Assembly (NCBI GenBank): GCA_002364615.1
Contig: DEYP01000016.1
Location: 62,001-126,000, forward strand
Direction of reading: 5' to 3'
From: Arsukibacterium sp. UBA3155
GTDB taxonomy: Bacteria; Pseudomonadota; Gammaproteobacteria; Enterobacterales; Alteromonadaceae
Length of the DNA stretch: 64,000 nucleotides
Of the stretch, positions 36,301-44,214 are shown one piece after another (position 1 is the stretch's first letter; each line of letters starts with the position of its first letter). The translations under genes were made by a program, and so were the position numbers. The notes beneath the pieces are model-generated. The model had not been told where the DNA came from and did no database searches. It was given only the letters and a program-made list of their open reading frames with translations.

Positions 36301-36667
36301 GTTTATTGGCCTGATTATGCTGGCCGGTATTGTGGTGAATAATGCCATTGTGCTGATAGACCGGATTAATCAGTTACGCCAGGGTGGCATGGCGCTGACT
36401 GAGGCCATCATTGAAGGGGGGGCCAGTCGTCTGCGGCCGGTACTAATGACCACGCTGACCACGGTACTGGGTTTATTACCAATGGCATTAGGCGGTGGCG
36501 ATGGTAGCGAAATACGTGCACCGATGGCGGTTACCGTTATATTTGGTTTGATCTTATCTACCCTGTTAACCCTGGTGTTTATACCGGTGTTATATGGCTT
36601 ATTCAGCCGGGCGCAACAGGCTCCAGACTCTGCTATGGCCAATAGCAACGCACAGGAGGCGGTATGA
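33392..36667 (+). CDS. RND efflux permease, first of a pair, with enlarged central segment
   Basis: An inner-membrane HAE1-type proton-driven pump of 1091 residues. Typical parts are the N-terminal VAVARPVTIWMFTFGILLFG, the TM4 motif GLLVDNAIVVLENIARH (the relay Asp is kept, but AcrB's second Asp is Asn) and in TM10 GIVVNNAIVLIDRIN (Asn where AcrB has Lys940), a pattern shared by the next gene. Between TM6 and TM7 there is an extra stretch of about 60 residues (roughly 490-580) with a hydrophobic portion. The ATG follows AAAAGGAATTA. Its stop overlaps the second permease gene by four bases, as in mdtB-mdtC. Confidence 0.9.
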   Translation: MMKLVDVAVARPVTIWMFTFGILLFGLVSAGRLAVNLLPDLSYPSLTIRTEYLGAAPVEVEQLVSKPIEEALGIVKGVHKVQSVSRSGRSDVVLEFDWGTDMDLAMLEVREKLDVLLLPLDIEKPLLLRFNPNLDPVVRLALSREGGINSERELVTLRTYAEEDLRRKLEAMPGIAAVRPDGGLNQEIQVLVDPNRLSQLQLDIGLISSRLAEENINLAGGRLETPGYDFLVRTINQFADLSAIENLYLANVGTSQIRLKDVATVVDAFADRKSVTYVNGAEAIEVAIYKEGDANIVKVAESLLTQLPALRKGLPQDYSLTLVYDQSAFIKQAISEVKSAGIVGGLLAMLVLYLFLRNVWATVIISVSIPVSIIATFNLMYGQGITLNMMSLGGIALAVGLLVDNAIVVLENIARHKEQGKSAQEAARAGTGEVAMAITASTLTTVAVFFPLVFVEGIAGQLFKDQALTVTFALLVSLIVALTLIPTMAARQRTMITPGDAQPEAARVKGSRWYHKVGRILLWVPKMIGKGLYYFMLGVLSLLTLFWRAVSRVLGLLFKPLLYVVKTGLDALTRGYRRLLSGALQTKALTIGCTLIIAALCYSLLPRLGADVIPELAQGEFYVEVQLPIGSAIEQTDAVVKELAAIAAPLAGVARSYGQVGTGAQMTVDPSIGGSHWGRLNIVMQPGSDEQAEQQVTEQLRQHIAGMAGVKARFDRPELFSFATPLEIELTGFELAELKQAADQLVSSLAAEPRFTDVKTSLRPGQPEITLYFDHARLAQLGMTAQQVAKRVAVYVGGEVAGQYSVNDRKIDIRVRLAEEYRQTEQQLASLIINPGSAQPLPLSAVADIRRELGPSEITRVAQQRVAIVSANLAFGDLEQATASAREIVAQQSLPFGVGVVVAGQSEEMQRAYSSLTMALLLAVFLVYLVMASQFENLLQPLLILFTVPLAGAGAILGLWLTDTRLSVIVFIGLIMLAGIVVNNAIVLIDRINQLRQGGMALTEAIIEGGASRLRPVLMTTLTTVLGLLPMALGGGDGSEIRAPMAVTVIFGLILSTLLTLVFIPVLYGLFSRAQQAPDSAMANSNAQEAV

Positions 36668-39600
36668 CTGAAAAACCGTTAGCCATTACCCGGCTGGCGT
36701 TACGCCGCCCGGTAACGATCACCATGCTGTTTATTTCGCTGTTGCTATTTGGCGGCCTGGCAAGCCGCTTATTACCGCTGGAGATGTTTCCGGGTATTGA
36801 TATACCACAGCTGTACGTCAATGTGCCTTACAATAATGCCAGTCCGGCAGAGGTAGAGCGGCTTATTACCCGGCCACTAGAAGAAGCACTGGCGACAGTG
36901 AGCGGTATTAAACAGATGCGCAGTTTTTCCAATGAAAACTCGGGCGAAGTGTCGCTGGAGTTTAACTGGAGCGAAAACATCGGCAGCAAAAGCCTGGAAG
37001 TGCGCGAGCGGATTGATACCGTTCGACACTTATTGCCGGATGATGTTGAGCGGGTATTGGTATTCCAGTTTAATACCGACGATATGCCGATTTTCCAGCT
37101 GCGCATTTCTTCTGAGCGTGATCTGGCCATGGCCTACGATTTGCTTGAGCAGCAAATAAAGCGGCCACTGGAACGGGTGCAGGGCGTTTCTAAAGTAGAA
37201 TTATATGGCGTGGAAAAGCGCCAGGTTATTATCCGGCTGGATCCGGATAAGTTAAAAGCGCTGAATGTAGATGCCAATGCCCTTCTGGCACAGCTTCGGG
37301 GCAGTAACTTTGCCCTGACGGCAGGCGAGCTTCGCAATGCTGAGCAGAGTGTGCTGGTTAAGCCGCTCGGCGAGTATCGTGAATTGGCTGAGATAGAGCA
37401 GCTGCCGGTCAGGCCGGGGTTAATGTTACGGGATGTCGCCAGCATTGCAATGGAGCTGCCAAAGCGGCAAGACGGCCGGCATTTAAATCAGACCTATGCT
37501 GTTGGCATGAACGTGTTTAAAGAGTCAGGAGCCAACCTGGTTGAGGTAGCCAACGCCGCAATGGCGGTGGTGAAAGCGGCGGATGACAACCCGGCATTTA
37601 ATGGCATCGATTTGTATGTAATGGACGATGTGGCTGATGGTGTCACCACCTCACTAAAAGACTTGCTGATGGCCGGTGCGATTGGCGCCTTGCTCTCTTT
37701 CGTGGTGTTATATTTATTTTTGCGTCATTTAACCACCACCCTGGTGGTTGTATTATCGGTACCGAGTGCCATTGTGATTGCGCTGGGAGCCATGTACTTT
37801 ATGGGCTACAGCTTAAATATACTCAGCATGATGGGGCTAATGCTGGCCATCGGGATGCTGGTCGACAATGCAGTGGTGGTTACCGAAAGTATCTTCCGCG
37901 AGCGGGCAGCTGGCGGTGATGTGCGCGCGGCAACCGAGCGCGGGGTGCGCCGGGTAAGCCTGGCGGTGCTGGCGGGCACTGCGACCACTGCAATTGTATT
38001 TTTGCCCAATATTATTGGTCAAAAAATGCAGCTGACTATCTTTTTAGAGCATGTGGCCATCGCCATTTGTTTATGCTTAGCCATCTCGCTGGTAATGGCA
38101 TTAAGTTTAATTCCGCTACTTACCACCAAATTAACGGTATTACCGGTTACTGATACAAAAGGTAGCAAGCTTGACCGTCTGTATAAACGCAGCCTGCAAC
38201 TGGTAATGAACTGGCCGAAACTCTCTACGTTAGCGGCATTGCTGGTGTTGGCCAGTATCGCTGTGCCATTAGGCTCTATAGGCTCAGACGATGGCGATAA
38301 TGGTGACAATGGCCGGTTGTTTATTAACTATCAAATTCAGGGCAATTACAGCCTGGAAGAAGTACAGGCGGAAGTGACTCAGATGGAGGCTTACCTGTAT
38401 AGCCGCCAGGACGAATTCCATATTGAATCGGTGTACAGTTATTATACGGCGGGCTATGCCATGTCGACCGTGTTGTTAAAAGAAAAACCGCCACTTAGCC
38501 TGGAACAGTTAAAAGACAAAATCCGCATTAACTGGCCGCCATTAGTGCGGGCAAGACCAATCTTTGGCTGGGGCGGGGGCGGCGGTATGCAGCTGCATTT
38601 GCTGGGTAATTCTACCGAAGTGTTGATGGAATTGTCTGAGATGTTAGTCCCTATGCTGCAGGCATTACCCAGCCTGGAGGATGTCACCTCAGCGCTTAGT
38701 GATGATCAACAGGAAGTGCAAATAATTCTGAACCACCAGCAGCTTGAACGCTATAGCATTAGTGCACAGCAGGTCGCTCAGAACGTCTCACTGGCCTTAC
38801 GCGGCGTTAATTTACGTACCTTTCGCAGCCCCGAGCAGGGCGAGTTGCTGCTGCGGCTGATTTATGATGAAAAAATCAGTCACTCACTGGCCGAATTACA
38901 ACAACTGCCGGTAACCGAAGCAGACGGCGTAGCCATTACGCTGGCGCAGTTAGCTGAACTTAGGACAGTGCCACGGCTATCAACTATTCGCCGCTTTGAC
39001 CGCGCCACAGGTATTGCTATTCAGATGAACCCGGCAAAAGATTCCGATATGGATAAAGCCCGGGCAGACATTGAACAGTTGATGAAAAGTGTCGCTCTGC
39101 CAGAGGGATATCGCTGGTCGTTTCGTGGTAGCTTTCAGCGCCAGGATGAAGAGCAGCAGGTCATGATGGTGAATATGTTGCTGGCGGTTGCAATGATCTA
39201 CATTGTGATGGCTGCACTGTTTGAATCTTTGCTGCTGCCCACGGCGGTTATTGGCTCGCTGCTGTTCTCATTAGTTGGGGTATTCTGGACCTTCCTGCTC
39301 ACCGGAACCGGCATGGGAGTGATGGGGATGATTGGCATGCTGGTGCTAATGGGCATAGTGGTTAACAACGGCATTGTGCTGGTGGATAGGATTAATCAGG
39401 ATCGGGAATTGTTTCCGAGTCAGGATTTAAAAATCACTATTATTCATGCCTGCGAAGCACGGTTAAAACCGATATTAATGACCGTTTCAACTACGGTGCT
39501 GGGCTTGTTGCCATTGGCGATGGGCGGCACCCAGATCGGCGGTGGCGGCCCAAGTTATGCGCCGATGGCGATTGCGATTATTGGTGGGTTATTGTTCTCG

Positions 39601-39747
39601 ACCCTGACCAGCTTGCTATTAGTACCCTTAACTTACTATGGTCTGCTGAAACTGCGCAGCGCCTGCGGTCGACTGGTCGGGCGCAGCAAAAAGTTAACGG
39701 ACAAAGTACTACTTGCGGCCAAACCTGAGCATTCACCCCCAGGTTAA
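36664..39747 (+). CDS. RND efflux permease, second of the pair
   Basis: A 1027-residue HAE1-type permease with the normal two-fold layout of 12 helices and two large periplasmic loops. TM4 has MLAIGMLVDNAVVVTESIFR and TM10 has GIVVNNGIVLVDRINQD. It overlaps the first permease and is only partly similar to it, so the two probably form a mixed trimer, as MdtB and MdtC do, served by one adaptor. The substrate is unknown. It may be the end of the transcript that starts at the sigma-54-like promoter, if readthrough of the internal terminator occurs. Confidence 0.9.
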   Translation: MTEKPLAITRLALRRPVTITMLFISLLLFGGLASRLLPLEMFPGIDIPQLYVNVPYNNASPAEVERLITRPLEEALATVSGIKQMRSFSNENSGEVSLEFNWSENIGSKSLEVRERIDTVRHLLPDDVERVLVFQFNTDDMPIFQLRISSERDLAMAYDLLEQQIKRPLERVQGVSKVELYGVEKRQVIIRLDPDKLKALNVDANALLAQLRGSNFALTAGELRNAEQSVLVKPLGEYRELAEIEQLPVRPGLMLRDVASIAMELPKRQDGRHLNQTYAVGMNVFKESGANLVEVANAAMAVVKAADDNPAFNGIDLYVMDDVADGVTTSLKDLLMAGAIGALLSFVVLYLFLRHLTTTLVVVLSVPSAIVIALGAMYFMGYSLNILSMMGLMLAIGMLVDNAVVVTESIFRERAAGGDVRAATERGVRRVSLAVLAGTATTAIVFLPNIIGQKMQLTIFLEHVAIAICLCLAISLVMALSLIPLLTTKLTVLPVTDTKGSKLDRLYKRSLQLVMNWPKLSTLAALLVLASIAVPLGSIGSDDGDNGDNGRLFINYQIQGNYSLEEVQAEVTQMEAYLYSRQDEFHIESVYSYYTAGYAMSTVLLKEKPPLSLEQLKDKIRINWPPLVRARPIFGWGGGGGMQLHLLGNSTEVLMELSEMLVPMLQALPSLEDVTSALSDDQQEVQIILNHQQLERYSISAQQVAQNVSLALRGVNLRTFRSPEQGELLLRLIYDEKISHSLAELQQLPVTEADGVAITLAQLAELRTVPRLSTIRRFDRATGIAIQMNPAKDSDMDKARADIEQLMKSVALPEGYRWSFRGSFQRQDEEQQVMMVNMLLAVAMIYIVMAALFESLLLPTAVIGSLLFSLVGVFWTFLLTGTGMGVMGMIGMLVLMGIVVNNGIVLVDRINQDRELFPSQDLKITIIHACEARLKPILMTVSTTVLGLLPLAMGGTQIGGGGPSYAPMAIAIIGGLLFSTLTSLLLVPLTYYGLLKLRSACGRLVGRSKKLTDKVLLAAKPEHSPPG

Positions 39748-39754
39748 TTTTGAG

Positions 39755-39783
39755 TTGCACAGGGCGGGTAGAGTTCGTACAAT
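39755..39783 (+). promoter_or_regulatory. Sigma-70 promoter of the riboswitch transcript
   Basis: TTGCAC (39755-39760) and TACAAT (39778-39783) are 17 bases apart. The predicted start near 39790 falls exactly at the first strand of the riboswitch P1 stem. Confidence 0.75.
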
Positions 39784-39790
39784 GCCCGCC

Positions 39791-39966
39791 GTCCTTAGGG
39801 GAGTAATCGGCCCGGTAATGTGATGCAGTTCGATATGCAATGCAAAATTATCAGGCGATCTGGTCAACATACTTGTGCCACCTGCACATGGCCTGATCAT
39901 AATTGATGAGACTTAAGACATAGCGCCGGCCCATAGCGGGAGTCGGTGTTATGTCTTTTGTTTTTT
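39791..39966 (+). promoter_or_regulatory. yybP-ykoY manganese riboswitch with terminator expression platform
   Basis: The aptamer landmarks are all present: P1 strand GTCCTTA, then GGGGAGTA (39798-39805), TCAACATACT (39864-39873), GATGAGAC (39905-39912) and closing strand TTAAGAC (39913-39919). This is the Mn2+-sensing yybP-ykoY class. A 14-bp terminator hairpin (39915-39928 with 39944-39957), followed by TTGTTTTTT, shares AAGAC with P1. Thus P1 formation on Mn2+ binding should prevent termination and switch the exporter gene on. Confidence 0.9.
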
Positions 39967-39996
39967 GCTGCTAAAAGCATCCCGCCGAGAGTTGTA

Positions 39997-40557
39997 ATGG
40001 ACGCCTTATTTTCCTCATTTACTGCCGTTGCTATTGCCGAGATTGGTGATAAAACCCAACTACTGTCGTTATTTCTGGCAGCACGCTTTCGGGCGAAAGG
40101 GGCGATTATCGCCGGTATTCTGGTCGCAACCCTGTTAAACCATGCCGCTTCTGCCTGGCTTGGCGTCTGGTTGGCCCAGTTTATTACGCCTGCTGTTGGC
40201 CCCTGGCTACTGGGCGGCTCGTTTATCGTGGTTGGGCTCTGGTTATTAATTCCTGATAAAGATGACAGTAACGAAACGGGCCTATTGAAATACGGGGCTT
40301 TTGCCGCCAGTTGTATTTTATTTTTTCTGGCAGAAATTGGTGATAAAACGCAGATTGCCACCGTTATTCTGGCTGCTACCTTTGAACAGAGCGTGTGGCT
40401 GGTTATCTGGGGCACTACACTTGGCATGCTGGCGGCCAATGTGCCCGTGGTCTATGCCGGTAGCTGGTTACTGCAAAAAGTATCCCTGGACTGGGCCAGA
40501 AGGATAGCCTGTGCCGTGTTTATTTTGTTGGGTCTGACAACCATTATTGCTGCCTGA
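39997..40557 (+). CDS. mneA: GDT1/UPF0016-family manganese exporter
   Basis: A 186-residue inner-membrane protein with six helices and two copies of the family signature EIGDKT (residues 15-20, and again in FLAEIGDKTQIATV). Bacterial members (MneA of Vibrio, MntX of Neisseria) export Mn2+. The frame is open from 39946, but that would start inside the terminator; the ATG at 39997 has GAGAG upstream and gives the family N terminus. The Mn2+ riboswitch directly upstream supports both the function and induction by excess Mn2+. Confidence 0.92.
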   Translation: MDALFSSFTAVAIAEIGDKTQLLSLFLAARFRAKGAIIAGILVATLLNHAASAWLGVWLAQFITPAVGPWLLGGSFIVVGLWLLIPDKDDSNETGLLKYGAFAASCILFFLAEIGDKTQIATVILAATFEQSVWLVIWGTTLGMLAANVPVVYAGSWLLQKVSLDWARRIACAVFILLGLTTIIAA

Positions 40558-40682
40558 AGCGGTTTTGACGTTAAAGTGTATCAGCCTGGGTTCAGCAATG
40601 ATCCGTTGTTATAGGACTTACACCACCGCTCAAAGCACCTGAGCCTGAGCTGCAGGCTGATGCTTAACATGGAAAAATAATT

Positions 40683-41276
40683 ATGAAATCAATACGTTCT
40701 GGATTGCGGCTAAGCATACTCGGTTTACTGGTAATGCTACCGGCCTTCACTCCGGTTATTGCGCAGGCCGATACCGTGCTAACAGAACAAAACCTGAACC
40801 GGCTGGAAGCCGCATTACCAAAACTGGCAAAAATTCAGCAGGATGATGTCGCTTCACTGCACAAGGTTAGGTTACAGCGCCATTGTGACTGGCCGCGCCA
40901 TGCCACTGAAGTACGGGCGCAGCAACAGGGCAAGAGCTATCTGGCAGAGGTTGATAAAATACTGGCCGAGCATAAGCTAAGCCCGCCATTATTTATGGAG
41001 CTGACCGCAAAAGGAAGCTGGCCATTGCTGCAATCTCTGCAGCCGGTGTTGTCGGTTACCCGGCAAACATTACCTTTTTTACCACAAACCCAGCGCCAGC
41101 AAGCCGAGCAACTGCTGGCCCAAACAGATAATATGACCCAGGTAGTTGAGCCTTGTTTAAGCGAGGCGGATACTAAGGCGCTGCGTCAGCATCAGCAGCG
41201 GTTAATCAACCTTGCCAGCAAATTACCGGGCAGTTTTTTACCTGCGCAACCGGGTTTCGCAGTACGAGCTGAATAA
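40683..41276 (+). CDS. Exported protein of unknown function
   Basis: A 197-residue protein with a signal peptide (LSILGLLVMLPAFTPVIAQA, cleavage near AQA-DT), so it is periplasmic. The mature part is helical, rich in Gln, Leu and Ala, with two cysteines (Cys in QRHCDWPRH and VEPCLSEAD) that may form a disulfide. I recognise no family. It lies 125 bases after the Mn exporter and 34 before the NYN gene on the same strand; no terminator is visible between them, so these could be cotranscribed. Confidence 0.65.
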   Translation: MKSIRSGLRLSILGLLVMLPAFTPVIAQADTVLTEQNLNRLEAALPKLAKIQQDDVASLHKVRLQRHCDWPRHATEVRAQQQGKSYLAEVDKILAEHKLSPPLFMELTAKGSWPLLQSLQPVLSVTRQTLPFLPQTQRQQAEQLLAQTDNMTQVVEPCLSEADTKALRQHQQRLINLASKLPGSFLPAQPGFAVRAE

Positions 41277-41310
41277 GCTGTAAACCAGCAAAGGCTTTTA
41301 AAGGAGCAGG

Positions 41311-41787
41311 ATGAGCAACGTAACCATTTTGGTTGATGTGCAAAATATTTATTACACCAGCCGCCAGGCTTTTGGAAAAAGCTTTGACTACAATGCATTC
41401 TGGGCCGAGGTTACCGCCGGGCGCAACGTCGACAAGGCCATTGCCTATGCGATAGATCGCGGTGATGAAAAGCAACGCCAGTTTCAGAATATTTTGCGGG
41501 CTATCGGCTTTGAAGTGAAACTAAAGCCCTTTATCCAGCGGGCCGATGGCTCCGCAAAAGGTGACTGGGATGTCGGGATTACCCTTGATGCTATTGAGTA
41601 TGGCCAGCACAGCGATGTGCTGGTACTGGCATCCGGCGACGGTGATTTTGCGTTACTGGCAGAGCGGCTAATCAGTAAATACCAAACAGAAGTGGAAGTG
41701 TACGGTGTACCCAGCCTGACTGCCCAGGCTCTGGTCAATGCGGCCAGCCGGTTTGTGCCCATTGGCCCACAGTTGTTGTTAGGTTAG
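41311..41787 (+). CDS. NYN-domain (LabA/DUF88-like) protein, putative RNase
   Basis: A 158-residue single-domain PIN-like protein. Conserved acidic residues of the NYN fold are seen in VTILVDVQNIYYT, in KGDWDVGITLDAIE and in LVLASGDGDFALLAERL, forming a metal-binding site expected of endoribonucleases. The C terminus SLTAQALVNAASRFVPI is also typical. AAAGGAGCAGG precedes the ATG. The RNA target is unknown. Confidence 0.88.
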   Translation: MSNVTILVDVQNIYYTSRQAFGKSFDYNAFWAEVTAGRNVDKAIAYAIDRGDEKQRQFQNILRAIGFEVKLKPFIQRADGSAKGDWDVGITLDAIEYGQHSDVLVLASGDGDFALLAERLISKYQTEVEVYGVPSLTAQALVNAASRFVPIGPQLLLG

Positions 41788-41890
41788 TTAAGGTAAATTC
41801 CTGAAGCAATCCCTTCGGTTATAACTGTCACCTAAGATAAGCTATGCTTTAGGCTGGCGACTTAATTGCAGCAATGCTAACGGAGGTATT

Positions 41891-42268
41891 TTGGCACAAG
41901 GGATGACAGGATTACTGGGTAACTGGCCGGAGTGGTGTGCTGTTGCCATCGAAATGCTCGGTATCGGGATTATTACTGTTATAGCGGTGTATTCGCTTGT
42001 ACACGGCATGATCAGGCTATTGAAAGGCGATTCACCACGGTCTATTCAGCAGGAGATCAGACAGCGGCTGGGCCGCGGTATCTTGCTGGGGCTGGAGTTT
42101 CTTATCGCCGCCGATATTATCCATACTGTTGCAGTTGAACTGACCTTTACTACGGTGGGGGTGCTGGCGCTGGTGGTACTGATCCGGACCTTTCTGAGTT
42201 TTACCCTGGAAGTTGAATTAACCGGCAAGTGGCCCTGGCAACTGCGGCGCTCAGAGACCGCTGAATAA
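41891..42268 (+). CDS. DUF1622-type small membrane protein
   Basis: A 125-residue inner-membrane protein with three helices; the family pattern is EMLGIGIITVIAVYSLVHG, then QEIRQRLGRGILLGLEFLIA and ADIIHTVAVELTF. DUF1622 has no established function. The start is TTG at 41891 with GGAGG four bases upstream; the ATG at 41903 would shorten it by four residues. A hairpin overlaps its stop codon. Confidence 0.8.
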   Translation: MAQGMTGLLGNWPEWCAVAIEMLGIGIITVIAVYSLVHGMIRLLKGDSPRSIQQEIRQRLGRGILLGLEFLIAADIIHTVAVELTFTTVGVLALVVLIRTFLSFTLEVELTGKWPWQLRRSETAE

Positions 42269-42278
42269 TCAGCGGTCT
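42255..42278 (+). terminator. Hairpin over the stop of the DUF1622 gene
   Basis: AGACCGCTGA and TCAGCGGTCT form a perfect 10-bp stem with a 4-base loop. The following TATAAAC is a poor T run, so termination may be weak. Confidence 0.5.
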
Positions 42279-42369
42279 TATAAACTGTCTGTTACCCAGG
42301 CCCGATAACCTGACGGCTAAGTTACTGGCCCGGGCAACAAGCGCGCTATCTGGCAGGGCAGTTTTGAGC

Positions 42370-43542
42370 TTACATTATACTGCTGACGGCATCTCTTGCG
42401 CTGCGGTACAGCGCGGCAAAGGTTTTGTCAAAAACCCAGCGAATAAAATTAAACGTCAGGTTTGTAACGGTAGTAACTGCCTGACGGGCAAACGCCAGCA
42501 TATGGCCCAGCAGGCCACGGGTTTGCCCGGCAAAATCAACTGACGCTTTGGCAATGCTCTCTAAAGAGCGCGCCAGCAAATCGTAGAAAGTAAGCCCGGT
42601 ACCAATCGTCGCCTGCGCCATCACTGCGGTGTAATAACCGGCATCCTTTAATAACGTAATCAGTGCCGCACTGATTTTGTCTGCCCAATAAGTAGAAAAT
42701 GAGGCCTGATGACGGTTCTCGTAGGTTAAACGAACCCGGGCAAAATGCTGGGCAGAGCGCTGGTTAAGCGCTTGCCAACTGCGACTGTTAGCGGTATTCA
42801 GGTATCCGGGGGATTTATGCTCAGCCATACCATGGGCGGCGACACTGATCCCTGAACCACTATCCAGCCGGTATTCAGTGCCCTCAAAAGGAGCATGTAC
42901 AAAAGGCCATAATGGGATCATTGGCACCGGATCGGCGCCATGAGTGCAGCGGTAAATTGCGTTTAGTGTAGCCGTATGTTTTTTTGAAAAGGCGTGCATG
43001 CCAACTCTTGGCGCCCCAAAGGTATACAGGTTAACATTACATTTAAACCGGTTTTTCAGCCAGTCGGCTGTGAGTGAGGCAAGGGCGCCCCCCAGACTGT
43101 GGCCAACACAGTGCACGGTGGTAGAGCCATTTCCGGCCAGCATCGGCGCCATAATTTTCTCCAGCGCTGCTTGTAACGAGCCAAAGGTTTTATTAAAACC
43201 GGCATGCACCGCCGTGCCGTTGCCGCCGCCAGTGACGCCGATATTGCCATTGGTTAGCCAGTCGCGATTTATATGGGTGCCGCGGATGGTCACCACATAG
43301 TCGTTAGAAAACTGATTTATACCTTTGCCCACTAAAGCAAAGCCGGTGGTTTTATTAAAAAGACTGAACAACGAGCCACCTGATACGCCTTTGACCGGGC
43401 CTTGTGATAAATCGAAACTGAAGCAGTTTTTGGCTTCAAAACTCCCAAGGTTCAAGCGGTATATTCCTGATGCCGAGGGGCGTTCAATCTGGTAAGCAAT
43501 TTCTGCCAGTTCGGCCGCTAGCCGGGGCGTAAGTGTAGACAT
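42370..43542 (-). CDS. Class 3 lipase-like protein
   Basis: A 390-residue alpha/beta hydrolase. The nucleophile elbow GHSLGG has Ser149; Asp204 (ADPVPMIP) and His242 (EHKSPGYL) complete a triad, and the oxyanion-side RGTH at residues 87-90 is also typical of Lipase_3. There is no signal peptide. Residues 270-390 are helical with hydrophobic stretches that could insert in membranes. GGAAG precedes the ATG. The next gene on the strand, 18 bases upstream, encodes a small exported protein, a layout seen for type VI lipase effectors and their immunity proteins; no T6SS gene is visible, so this is only a hypothesis. Otherwise it is a cytoplasmic lipase or phospholipase. Confidence 0.85.
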   Translation of the reverse strand: MSTLTPRLAAELAEIAYQIERPSASGIYRLNLGSFEAKNCFSFDLSQGPVKGVSGGSLFSLFNKTTGFALVGKGINQFSNDYVVTIRGTHINRDWLTNGNIGVTGGGNGTAVHAGFNKTFGSLQAALEKIMAPMLAGNGSTTVHCVGHSLGGALASLTADWLKNRFKCNVNLYTFGAPRVGMHAFSKKHTATLNAIYRCTHGADPVPMIPLWPFVHAPFEGTEYRLDSGSGISVAAHGMAEHKSPGYLNTANSRSWQALNQRSAQHFARVRLTYENRHQASFSTYWADKISAALITLLKDAGYYTAVMAQATIGTGLTFYDLLARSLESIAKASVDFAGQTRGLLGHMLAFARQAVTTVTNLTFNFIRWVFDKTFAALYRSARDAVSSIM

Positions 43543-43560
43543 AGTAGCTTCCTTGTGCCG

Positions 43561-44103
43561 TTACAATGGTTGCGATTTTCCGTCTGCCCAGCGGCAAATG
43601 CTAAAGGTACTATGCGGAAAGTCAGGGTTTTCAACGTTAGGGAATACCTGTTCCTGTTCGTCATTGCTCAGTTCACAATTTAATGCTGCCAGACGCTGCA
43701 CTATGGCTTGCTGAGGCTTTATGCTGGATGTTGTTAAGTACCACAGCAGATAAGTCTGTTGCTGATGATGAACCACGATAACCTGGCGGGTCCGTAATTC
43801 CTGTAAGGTACCGGGCTTACTTGAGCGAATGGTTTTTGCCGGGAAGCTAAAGTTACCGTTATCATCGCTGCGGGTGGTATCAACATATTCCTGATCGTAA
43901 TGAAGCTCGCGCGATACCCTGACGCCAGCAAGAGGCATTCCGTCCATTAGCACGGTACCCTGTATTGCAGGCGACAAATGCACGTCATGTTTTTTTAACC
44001 AGTCAAACATATCTGCCATAACCTGTTGGGAGAAAAATAATGAAATCAGCAATATCAACAACATTGCCGCTAGTGACGTCGGCTTTCGCCAGACATTAAC
44101 CAT
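43561..44103 (-). CDS. Small exported protein next to the lipase (possible immunity protein)
   Basis: The 180-residue protein has an N-terminal signal or anchor (AAMLLILLISLFFSQQVMA), then a carboxypeptidase-regulatory-like beta sandwich: IQGTVLMDGMPLAGVRVSRE and DDNGNFSFPAKTI. The C-terminal part contains two cysteines (LNCELS, SICRWADG). It resembles DUF6795, from memory. It precedes the lipase gene with 18 bases between, so both are probably made together. An 80-base AT-rich stretch lies upstream and should hold the promoter. Confidence 0.65.
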   Translation of the reverse strand: MVNVWRKPTSLAAMLLILLISLFFSQQVMADMFDWLKKHDVHLSPAIQGTVLMDGMPLAGVRVSRELHYDQEYVDTTRSDDNGNFSFPAKTIRSSKPGTLQELRTRQVIVVHHQQQTYLLWYLTTSSIKPQQAIVQRLAALNCELSNDEQEQVFPNVENPDFPHSTFSICRWADGKSQPL

Positions 44104-44214
44104 GGAGACTGCACTTTAGCCAAAATTGACGTTGCTAAAATATATCAAATAATAAATATATGTAAATACAATATTTTAATTTGGTTTGGATTTTAGGTGA
44201 GAGCTGTTTCAGGA

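Noticed and set aside
39762-39790. Hairpin GGCGGG/CCCGCC as terminator of the RND operon
   Set aside because: No T run follows, and the bases are better explained as the spacer and -10 of the riboswitch promoter.
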